Assembly (NCBI GenBank): GCA_030040815.1
Contig: JASHSZ010000117.1
Span: 1-11,508, forward strand
Direction of reading: 5' to 3'
Length of the DNA stretch: 11,508 nucleotides
Source of the DNA: Streptosporangiaceae bacterium
GTDB taxonomy: Bacteria; Actinomycetota; Actinomycetes; Streptosporangiales; Streptosporangiaceae
In this document: one piece after another, positions 6,234 to 11,508 of the stretch
Position numbering within the stretch: the first letter of the stretch is position 1
How the letters are laid out: each line of letters opens with the position of its first letter
Program-made: the position numbers and the translations under genes
Notes under the pieces: generated by a model
The model's database searches: none
What the model saw: the letters and a program-made list of their open reading frames with translations, nothing else
What the model was told of the DNA's origin: nothing

Positions 6234-7470
6234 CCCGGCCGGGCCGGTGTTCCTGGGCCGCTGCCGCGAGTTCCTCGGCGAGGTCGTCCGCATCCAGCCG
6301 CGCCTCGATCCGGCGCAAATCCTCGATCCGCGCCCTCGTCTCCACCTGCCTGGGGGTCAGCAGCGAGCAGCAGTCCTGGTCCGGCAGCTCGGAGATCGCC
6401 AGCGTGTCGATCCGGCGGGCCTCGGTGATGATCTCCGCCTTGTCCAGGCCGATCAGCGGTCGCAGGATCGGCAGCGGCACGGCGTCGTCGAGGGCAGTGA
6501 TGTTGGTGAGGGTCTGGCTGCTCACCTGACCCAGCGAGTCGCCAGTCACGAGCGCAGCCGCGCGCAGCCGCGTGGCGAGCGCAGCGCCGGTCTTGAGCAT
6601 CAGCCGCCGCTGCGCCATGATCTGCAGCCGACCGGCCCCCGACGAAGCCAGCCGTCGCTGCGCGGTGCCGAACGCGACGACAAACAGCCGGGAATCCTGC
6701 TGGAACCGGTCGAGCTGACGGGTCAGGCCGTAGGCCTTGTACACCGACTCCGGCCCGGTCAGCGGCATCCCGGAGAAGTGCAGGAAGCTGCACCGCAGCC
6801 CGCGGCGCATCATCCGGTATGCAGCAACGGGCGAGTCGATCCCGCCGGACATCAGCACGAGCGCGCGCCCGCTCATGCCGACCGGCAGCCCGCCCTGCCC
6901 CGGCCAGCCCTGAGTGAACACGAAGACCTCGTGCTGATCCACCTCCACGAACACGGTTGTGTCCGGCGTCCGCAGGTTCACCGGGTAGCCGTACTCCTGC
7001 TGAACCCGGCTGCCGATCCGGATCGCGAGCTCCGCGGAGGTGACCGGGAAGCGCTTGTCCCGACGCCGTGCCCGGACCGCGAACGAGCCGGCGCAGCCGG
7101 CCATCAGATCCACTGCCGCCGCCGTGGCCGCCGCCGGGTCCTTGGCAACCCGGACCGCCCGGCACACCCTGGCAACGCCCATGACCTGGGTCATCCGGTC
7201 GGCCACCAGGCTGACGGCCGTCTCGGCCGCCAGCCCGCCGGCGTCCGCGCCGGCGACCCGCAACACGATCACGCCCTCACGCTGCCAGACGCGCAGGTCG
7301 ATCCCCGTGTCCTTGACGGCCCGCCGGATGTTCTCGTGCAACAGCCGCTCGAACTGCTGGCGGTTCCGGCCCTTGAGCACGATCTCGCCGAGCTTGAGCA
7401 GCACGCACGGCTCGTACCGCCCGTCGATCACGCCAGGCTCGGCCTTGCTGGCAACCGACGGCGCTGTCAT
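6229..7470 (-). CDS. thiI: tRNA 4-thiouridine synthase ThiI (short form without rhodanese domain)
   Basis: Adenylates U8 of tRNA and transfers sulfur to give 4-thiouridine; in some bacteria ThiI also supplies sulfur for the thiazole of thiamine. The 413-residue product has an N-terminal ferredoxin-like segment (LLKLGEIVLKGRNRQQFE, 24-41), a THUMP domain (about 75-185) and a PP-loop ATP pyrophosphatase domain with MSGGIDSPVAAY (207-218), GDSLGQVSSQT (310-320) and PDQDCCSLLTPR (363-374). C367 or C368 corresponds to the catalytic Cys of the E. coli enzyme. The rhodanese domain that carries the persulfide Cys in E. coli is absent, as in Bacillus, so an external sulfur donor is implied; no NifS-like gene is nearby. 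ATG 7470 has an SD (GAGG) and lies four bases after the methyltransferase stop, so the two genes should be co-transcribed and perhaps translationally coupled. Confidence 0.94.
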   Translation of the reverse strand: MTAPSVASKAEPGVIDGRYEPCVLLKLGEIVLKGRNRQQFERLLHENIRRAVKDTGIDLRVWQREGVIVLRVAGADAGGLAAETAVSLVADRMTQVMGVARVCRAVRVAKDPAAATAAAVDLMAGCAGSFAVRARRRDKRFPVTSAELAIRIGSRVQQEYGYPVNLRTPDTTVFVEVDQHEVFVFTQGWPGQGGLPVGMSGRALVLMSGGIDSPVAAYRMMRRGLRCSFLHFSGMPLTGPESVYKAYGLTRQLDRFQQDSRLFVVAFGTAQRRLASSGAGRLQIMAQRRLMLKTGAALATRLRAAALVTGDSLGQVSSQTLTNITALDDAVPLPILRPLIGLDKAEIITEARRIDTLAISELPDQDCCSLLTPRQVETRARIEDLRRIEARLDADDLAEELAAAAQEHRPGRA

Positions 7471-7474
7471 TACC

Positions 7475-8287
7475 TCAGTGTGCCACCGCGCTGGCGGCGA
7501 TCCCGCACAGCACGCGGTTCTCCCCGCGCTGCCAGAGCGTGCCAACCTCGGCAAACCCGGCCGCCCGCAAAGCCAGGACGTGCACGCTGAGCTGGCCGGC
7601 GGGCGAGCCATGATGCTGCGAGTCCACCGCTCTGGCCGCACGCTCGACTGCAAGCGGGGCAAGCGCCGGATCGGCCGCGGCCGCGGCCCACCAGTCCGTC
7701 CAGCTCTCGGCGTGGCCGACGGGGAACCGGCGCCGTTCCTCGCGCTCGAGCAGCGCGCGCTCCAGCCGCTGCAACCCCGGGGCGGCGTCGTCCTCGCGCA
7801 GGTGGTCGCCGTTCAGCAGCACGCCGCCCGGCCGCAGCAGGCCCGACAGCTCCGCATACAGTGCGGTGAGCGCAGCCTGCGGCAGCCAGTGCAGCGCCGT
7901 CGTGCTCACCGCCGCATCCGGCGCTCGGTCCAGCCCGAGGCCCGCGGACCAGCCAGCCGTGCGCAGGTCCAGGTCGCAAAACGCTAGCCCGGCGACGTCG
8001 GCGAACGCGCTGCGGCCGAGCGCCAGGGTAAGCGGGTCAGCGTCGATCGCCAGTACCGTCGCGCGCGGCAGCCGCTGCAGCAGCCGGACCGCCAGCGAGC
8101 CGGGCCCGCTGCCGAGATCGAGCACCAGCGGGTCGGGACGCCCGGCGACCTCCGCAACGGCGTCGATGATCACGGTGAACCGGTCCTCCCGGTCCGGCAG
8201 GTACACCTGCTGCTGGGCGTCCCACCGATCAATCCAGCTGCGGGCCGCATCTTGGCTGATCGTCGCGTCGGCGTCCGTCGCGGACAT
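7475..8287 (-). CDS. Class I SAM-dependent methyltransferase
   Basis: A 270-residue methyltransferase of the Rossmann type. Motif I VLDLGSGPGSLA (55-66) binds SAM, the acidic end of strand 2 is in LAIDADP (79-85), motif II-like STTALHWLP (128-136) resembles trans-aconitate-type methyltransferases, and LLRPGGVLLNGDHL (150-163) is the post-strand-4 motif. The substrate cannot be told from sequence; a small carboxylic acid or metabolite is more likely than DNA, because no target-recognition domain is present. ATG 8287 is preceded by GAGGAG and gives a normal length; the frame continues upstream through the operators and is not used. It is the first gene of an operon with thiI, divergent from the CGNR regulator, and its predicted promoter (8334-8362) is overlapped by both dyads. 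Confidence 0.88.
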   Translation of the reverse strand: MSATDADATISQDAARSWIDRWDAQQQVYLPDREDRFTVIIDAVAEVAGRPDPLVLDLGSGPGSLAVRLLQRLPRATVLAIDADPLTLALGRSAFADVAGLAFCDLDLRTAGWSAGLGLDRAPDAAVSTTALHWLPQAALTALYAELSGLLRPGGVLLNGDHLREDDAAPGLQRLERALLEREERRRFPVGHAESWTDWWAAAAADPALAPLAVERAARAVDSQHHGSPAGQLSVHVLALRAAGFAEVGTLWQRGENRVLCGIAASAVAH

Positions 8288-8304
8288 GAGCTCCTCGCTT
8301 CCTA

Positions 8305-8336
8305 CGTGACTGGCACATATTATTTCGCCAGTCACG
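8305..8336. promoter_or_regulatory. Operator 1: 32-bp perfect dyad
   Basis: CGTGACTGGC (8305-8314) and GCCAGTCACG (8327-8336) are perfect 10-bp inverted arms around a 12-base AT-rich spacer that contains TATTAT. The arm centres are 22 bp apart, about two helix turns, as expected for a dimeric regulator. The right arm overlaps the predicted -10 of the methyltransferase promoter, and the rest would lie over its transcription start. A second copy starts exactly 45 bp downstream. Confidence 0.8.
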
Positions 8337-8362
8337 CTAGCCAGAAGGACATAACTGGTCAA
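8334..8362 (-). promoter_or_regulatory. Predicted promoter of the methyltransferase-thiI operon
   Basis: On the minus strand TTGACC (8362-8357) and TAGCGT (8339-8334) are separated by exactly 17 bases. They match the sigma70-type -35 and the actinobacterial TANNNT -10. The -35 lies across the left arm and spacer of operator 2, and the -10 across the right arm of operator 1, so a protein on either site should block or reshape polymerase binding. The start would fall near 8327, leaving a leader of about 40 bases with a GAGGAG site. Confidence 0.55.
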
Positions 8363-8381
8363 GTGAATTTCACCAGTCACG
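8350..8381. promoter_or_regulatory. Operator 2: imperfect second copy of the dyad, over the CGNR start codon
   Basis: CATAACTGGT (8350-8359) and ACCAGTCACG (8372-8381) are inverted arms matching at 8 of 10 positions with the same 12-base spacer as operator 1. The right half repeats operator 1 in direct orientation: TATTTCGCCAGTCACG and AATTTCACCAGTCACG agree at 14 of 16 bases. The GTG start (8363) of the regulator lies inside the spacer, and the right arm encodes its residues TSH. CATAAC (8350-8355) could serve as the -10 of a leaderless transcript of that gene. Confidence 0.7.
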
Positions 8382-8938
8382 TGGATGTCATCGTCACGGT
8401 TGCGGTCAGTCTTGTCAACGCGCTGACTGCTGGCGAAGCGCGCGGACGCGAGTACGACCCGCCGACCGGCCACAGCCTCGCCGCCGCCGTCACCGCGGCG
8501 CTGCGCGAAGGTCAGCCAGCCACGCGCCTGGTGACCGAACGGGAAGCAGCCGAGCTCGCTGCCACGGCTGCGCGGCTGCGTACCGTCTTTACCGCTGCCG
8601 ACACCGGTCAGCTTGATGCGGCAGCGCGTCAGGTTAACGAGCTGCTCGCCGCGACGGGCGCGCGACCGCAGCTGGACCGGCACGACGGCGAGCCGTGGCA
8701 CCTGCACTTCCACGGCCGAGACGACTCGATACCCAAGGGCTGGGCCGCCGGCTGCGCCACCGGGCTGGCCATCGTGCTCGGGACGGACTCCTACGACCGG
8801 CTGGGCGTGTGCACCGCACCCCGCTGCGACCGCGTCTACGTGGACGTCTCCCGCAACGGCACCCGCCGGTTCTGCTCCACGTCCTGTCAGAACCGCGTGA
8901 AGGCGGCCGCGTTCCGCGCCCGTCAGGCGGCGCTCTGA
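8363..8938 (+). CDS. CGNR zinc-finger / ABATE-domain transcriptional regulator
   Basis: A 191-residue protein of the ABATE + zf-CGNR family, described as putative stress-induced transcription regulators. The N-terminal ABATE domain spans about 1-145: the family start V/M-NFTSH, then a Phe/His-rich WHLHFH at 112-117, and GWAAGCATGLAIVLG. The C-terminal zinc finger has C150, C155, C171 and C175 in GVCTAPRCDRVYVDVSRNG (148-166) and RRFCSTSCQNRVKAAAFR (168-185); the name-giving CGNR is CQNR here, a common variant. GTG 8363 was chosen because NFTSH is the family start, and the upstream frame runs through operator 1 and the opposite gene. No Shine-Dalgarno sequence is at the right distance and a -10-like CATAAC lies seven bases before, so translation may be leaderless. 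It is divergent from the methyltransferase-thiI operon; autoregulation through the two dyads is inferred. Confidence 0.9.
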   Translation: MNFTSHVDVIVTVAVSLVNALTAGEARGREYDPPTGHSLAAAVTAALREGQPATRLVTEREAAELAATAARLRTVFTAADTGQLDAAARQVNELLAATGARPQLDRHDGEPWHLHFHGRDDSIPKGWAAGCATGLAIVLGTDSYDRLGVCTAPRCDRVYVDVSRNGTRRFCSTSCQNRVKAAAFRARQAAL

Positions 8939-8945
8939 GCGATCG

Positions 8946-9989
8946 TCAGCCGAAGAAGACCTCGGCCTCGGCGTACCGCTCCGGCGGCACCAGCTTCAGC
9001 TCAGCGGTTGCCTCCGCGATCGGCACCCGGACGATGTTGGTGCCGCGCAGCGCCACCATGGTGCCGAACGCGCCATCGGCGACAGCACGGCTCGCCTGCA
9101 CTCCGAAGCGAGTGGCCAGCACCCGGTCGAACGCCGTAGGCGTGCCGCCCCGCTGGATGTGCCCGAGCACCGCGACCCTGGCCTCCTTGCCGGTGCGGCG
9201 CTCGATCTCGGCGGCCAGCATCTGCCCGACTCCGCCGAACCGGACGTGACCAAACTGGTCCACTTCCTGCCCGGCGATGGCCTCGTCCAGCGACTTCGGG
9301 TGCGCGCCCTCGGACACGACCACGATGGGCGCGTACTGACTCCGGAACCGGTGCTGGACGTACTCGCATACCTGCTCCAGATCGAAGGGCTTCTCCGGGA
9401 TCAGGATCACGTTCGCGCCGCCAGCCATCCCGGCGTGCAGCGCGATCCACCCGGCGCTGCGGCCCATGACCTCGACGATCAGCGCCCGGTGGTGGCTCTC
9501 GGCCGTGGTGTGCAGCCGGTCGATCGCCTCCATCGCGATGTTCACCGCGGTATCAAACCCGAAGGTGAAGTCGGTGGCGCCGAGGTCGTTGTCGATGGTC
9601 TTGGGCACGCCGACCACGTTGCCACCGGCCGCGTACAGCTTGCTGGCCGCCCCGAGAGTGTCCTCGCCGCCGATGGCGACCAGCGCATCGACGCCGAGGC
9701 TGTCCAGGTTCTCCAGCACCCGCTCGATGCCCGACTTGCCATCGACGGTGTTGGTCGCCGCGACCGGGTTGGTGCGGGAAGTTCCGAGGATTGTGCCGCC
9801 GCGGGGGAGGATGCCGCGGACCGCCGCCACGTCGAGCATCATCGTGTCGCCCTCGAGCGGACCCCGCCAGCCGTCCTTGAAGCCGATGAACTCCATATCG
9901 TGCTCGGCGACGCCGGTCCGCACGACCGCGCGGATGACGGCGTTCAGGCCGGGGCAGTCACCGCCGCCGGTAAGCACTCCGACTCGCAT
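8946..9989 (-). CDS. pfkA: Phosphofructokinase, actinobacterial group III, pyrophosphate-type signature
   Basis: Phosphorylates fructose 6-phosphate at C1. The 347-residue product begins MRVGVLTGGGDCPGLNAVIR (phosphate-binding loop). It carries AIGGEDTLGAASKL (105-118), PKTIDNDLG (129-137; catalytic base D133), VMGRSAGWIALHAG (174-187), EKPFDLEQVCEY (199-210) and GHIQRGGTPTAFDR (276-289). At the position equivalent to E. coli Gly104 it has D110 (GGEDT), whereas ATP-using relatives such as M. tuberculosis PfkA have Gly (GGEGT). Together with K130 this is the signature of pyrophosphate-dependent enzymes such as that of Amycolatopsis methanolica. It may thus be a reversible, PPi-linked enzyme; donor use is inferred. 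ATG 9989 has an SD (GAGGGGA) and fits the family start. It converges with the CGNR gene (7-base gap) and is divergent from glpK across 44 bases. Confidence 0.95.
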   Translation of the reverse strand: MRVGVLTGGGDCPGLNAVIRAVVRTGVAEHDMEFIGFKDGWRGPLEGDTMMLDVAAVRGILPRGGTILGTSRTNPVAATNTVDGKSGIERVLENLDSLGVDALVAIGGEDTLGAASKLYAAGGNVVGVPKTIDNDLGATDFTFGFDTAVNIAMEAIDRLHTTAESHHRALIVEVMGRSAGWIALHAGMAGGANVILIPEKPFDLEQVCEYVQHRFRSQYAPIVVVSEGAHPKSLDEAIAGQEVDQFGHVRFGGVGQMLAAEIERRTGKEARVAVLGHIQRGGTPTAFDRVLATRFGVQASRAVADGAFGTMVALRGTNIVRVPIAEATAELKLVPPERYAEAEVFFG

Positions 9990-10033
9990 GCAGTTAGTCC
10001 CCTCTCGCGCTGCCTGCCACCACACTAGTGGTC

Positions 10034-11508
10034 ATGACCGTACTGGCGATCGACGCCGGCACGACTGGCGTCACCGCTGCCATCATCACCGAATCCGGCG
10101 CCATCGCGGGCCGTGGATACCGGGAGTTCCGGCAGTATTTCCCGCAGCCTGGCTGGGTCGAGCACCTCCCGGAGGGCATCTGGCAGGCGACACTCGCCGC
10201 CGCCGCGCAGGCCATCGAGGCGGCCGGGGCGCCGGCCCTCGCCTGCGTCGGCATCACCAACCAGCGCGAGACAGCGGTGATCTGGGACCGGGCGACGCTC
10301 GCTGCGCCGCGGCGGGCCATCGTCTGGCAGGACCGGCGCACGGCGGCGATCTGCGCGGCGCTGCGGGACATCGGGTACGAGCCGCGGATCGCCGCGCTGA
10401 CCGGGTTGCGCCTGGATCCGTATTTCACCGCGACAAAGCTGACCTGGCTGGCGGAGCACGAGCCCGACATCTGGGCGGGCGTGACAGACGGCTCCCTGGC
10501 GGTCGGGACGGTGGACTCCTACCTGATCGCCCGGCTGACCGGCGGGCGGCGGCACGTGTGCGACGCGTCCAACGCGTCCCGGACGCTGCTGTTCGACCTG
10601 GAAACCGGTCAGTGGTCCGCCGAACTGTGCGAGTTGTTCGGTGTCCCGCCGCACGCCCTGCCCGAGGTGGTGCCCTCGACCGGGGTGGCGGGCCAGACCG
10701 ATCCGGACGCATTCCTCGGCCTGTCGCTGCCGATCGCGGGCATCGCCGGGGACCAGCAGGCGGCACTGTTCGGGCAGGCATGCTTCGACCCCGGGGCGAC
10801 CAAGTGCACCTACGGCACGGGCTCGTTCGTGCTGGTCAACACCGGGTCCCTCGTGGTGCGCTCGGCCGCCGGCCTGCTGTCCACGGTCGCCTGGCTCGCG
10901 CCGTCGGGTGAGCTGACGTACGCGCTCGAAGGGTCGGTATTCGTGACGGGAGCGGCAATCCAGTGGCTGCGCGACGGGCTAGGGCTGCTGGACAACGCCG
11001 CGCAGAGCGAGGCGCTTGCTCGCTCCGTGCCGGACTCCGGCGGCGTGGTGTTCGTGCCGGCGCTGACGGGACTCGGCGCACCCGACTGGGATCCCGATGC
11101 CCGGGGTGCCATGTTCGGCCTCACCCGGGGCACCACCAGGGCGCACCTCGTCCGGGCCGCCCTGGAAGCCATCGCCTTTGAGGTGCGCGACGTGGTCGAC
11201 GTGATGACAGCCGAGGCGGCGGCTCGCGGCGGCGAAGCCAGCAGCGCGGCCGCGTACCCGGCGCTGCGGGCCGACGGCGGGGCCAGCACCAACGATCTGC
11301 TGCTGCAATTGCAGGCCGACCAGATTCAGCGGCCGGTCGAGCGGCCGGTGGTGACGGAGACGACCGCGCTGGGCGCGGCGTTCCTGGCCGGCCTGGCCAC
11401 TGGTGTCTGGTCGTCACAGGCAGAGCTCGCCGCCACCTGGCAGCTGGACCGACGGTTCGCGCCGACGCTACGAGACGACGCGGCCCACGCCCGCTGGCGA
11501 AGCGCGGT
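10034..11508 (+). CDS. glpK: Glycerol kinase, FGGY family (C-terminus beyond the window)
   Basis: Converts glycerol to glycerol 3-phosphate with ATP in the cytoplasm. The frame is open to the right edge with 491 residues visible, against about 500 for the family, so only the last few are missing. Motifs include VLAIDAGTTG (3-12, phosphate-1 loop), TNQRET (75-80; R78 and E79 contact glycerol), W98 in IVWQDRRT, Y130, AGDQQAALFGQ (238-248; catalytic D240, Q241), CTYGTGSFVLVNTG (258-271), GLGAPDWDPDARG (346-358) and the FGGY signature GLTRGTTRAHLVRAALE (362-378). An Ala/Ser-rich insertion of about 11 residues (near 397-409) precedes the conserved RADGGASTNDLLLQ. Other FGGY sugar kinases are less likely because all glycerol contacts are present. 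ATG 10034 was chosen; GTG 10028 is in frame. No Shine-Dalgarno sequence precedes either, which suggests a leaderless mRNA. Confidence 0.94.
   Translation, partial: MTVLAIDAGTTGVTAAIITESGAIAGRGYREFRQYFPQPGWVEHLPEGIWQATLAAAAQAIEAAGAPALACVGITNQRETAVIWDRATLAAPRRAIVWQDRRTAAICAALRDIGYEPRIAALTGLRLDPYFTATKLTWLAEHEPDIWAGVTDGSLAVGTVDSYLIARLTGGRRHVCDASNASRTLLFDLETGQWSAELCELFGVPPHALPEVVPSTGVAGQTDPDAFLGLSLPIAGIAGDQQAALFGQACFDPGATKCTYGTGSFVLVNTGSLVVRSAAGLLSTVAWLAPSGELTYALEGSVFVTGAAIQWLRDGLGLLDNAAQSEALARSVPDSGGVVFVPALTGLGAPDWDPDARGAMFGLTRGTTRAHLVRAALEAIAFEVRDVVDVMTAEAAARGGEASSAAAYPALRADGGASTNDLLLQLQADQIQRPVERPVVTETTALGAAFLAGLATGVWSSQAELAATWQLDRRFAPTLRDDAAHARWRSA

Noticed and set aside
6232..6245. 14-base palindrome GGCCCGGCCGGGCC
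   Set aside because: It lies inside the thiI C-terminal codons (PGRA), consists only of G and C, and lacks a loop or T run, so chance in GC-rich DNA is likely.
6247..7590. 447-codon plus-strand frame opposite thiI
   Set aside because: Composition is a His/Arg/Gln-rich shadow; ThiI on the other strand explains the sequence fully.
8318..8323. TATTAT as a plus-strand -10 for the CGNR gene
   Set aside because: It is a good hexamer but has no -35 and would leave a 30-base leader without a suitable ribosome-binding site; it more likely is the AT-rich spacer of operator 1.
9159..10028. 289-codon plus-strand frame opposite phosphofructokinase
   Set aside because: It mirrors the coding pattern of the real minus-strand gene and shows no family motifs.
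1..11508. CRISPR arrays, tRNA/rRNA genes, transposases, toxin-antitoxin or defence genes
   Set aside because: I looked on both strands and saw no regular repeat-spacer pattern, cloverleaf, transposase motif or paired small genes.

Overview
The window is very GC-rich, with GC-dominated third codon positions, GTG or leaderless-looking starts and short U-tracts. Its genes are typical of actinomycetes: a PknL-type PASTA kinase, a CGNR zinc-finger regulator and an actinobacterial group III phosphofructokinase. It looks like chromosomal DNA of a filamentous or soil actinobacterium, but I cannot fix the genus. Apart from a decayed integrase at the left edge it is coding-dense and has no stretch over 300 bases without a gene. 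No tRNA, rRNA or CRISPR array was seen.

Layout. 1-608 (-): N-terminal part of a tyrosine recombinase, broken by about three one-base shifts and running off the left edge. 709-2766 (+): membrane Ser/Thr kinase with four PASTA repeats (PknL type). 2785-3387 (-): small sulfite-oxidase-like molybdopterin enzyme. 3531-4739 (+): promoter-like -10, a 24-residue Trp/Phe-rich leader peptide, a terminator/antiterminator pair and a type I-beta DAHP synthase, followed by a hairpin. 5005-6207 (+): secreted beta-propeller-like protein. 6229-8287 (-): an operon of a SAM methyltransferase and thiI. 8363-8938 (+): CGNR zinc-finger regulator, divergent from that operon across two copies of a long dyad. 8946-9989 (-): phosphofructokinase with a pyrophosphate-type active-site signature. 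10034 to the right edge (+): glycerol kinase, nearly complete.

How the genes work together. Two regulatory arrangements stand out. First, the entry enzyme of aromatic amino acid synthesis appears to be controlled by ribosome-mediated attenuation: the leader contains Trp-Trp-Phe-Gly-Phe and is followed by a strong hairpin before the synthase. The synthase also has its own N-terminal ferredoxin-like regulatory domain. Second, the divergent methyltransferase-thiI / CGNR intergenic region carries two 32-bp dyads exactly 45 bp apart. They overlap the predicted operon promoter and the regulator's own start codon, which suggests an autoregulated switch controlling a methyltransferase and tRNA 4-thiouridine synthesis. 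The divergent pfk and glpK genes link to glycolysis and glycerol use. A PknL-type kinase close to a DAHP synthase gene recalls the pknL-aroG neighbourhood of Mycobacterium and Corynebacterium, but here the synthase is of a different structural class.
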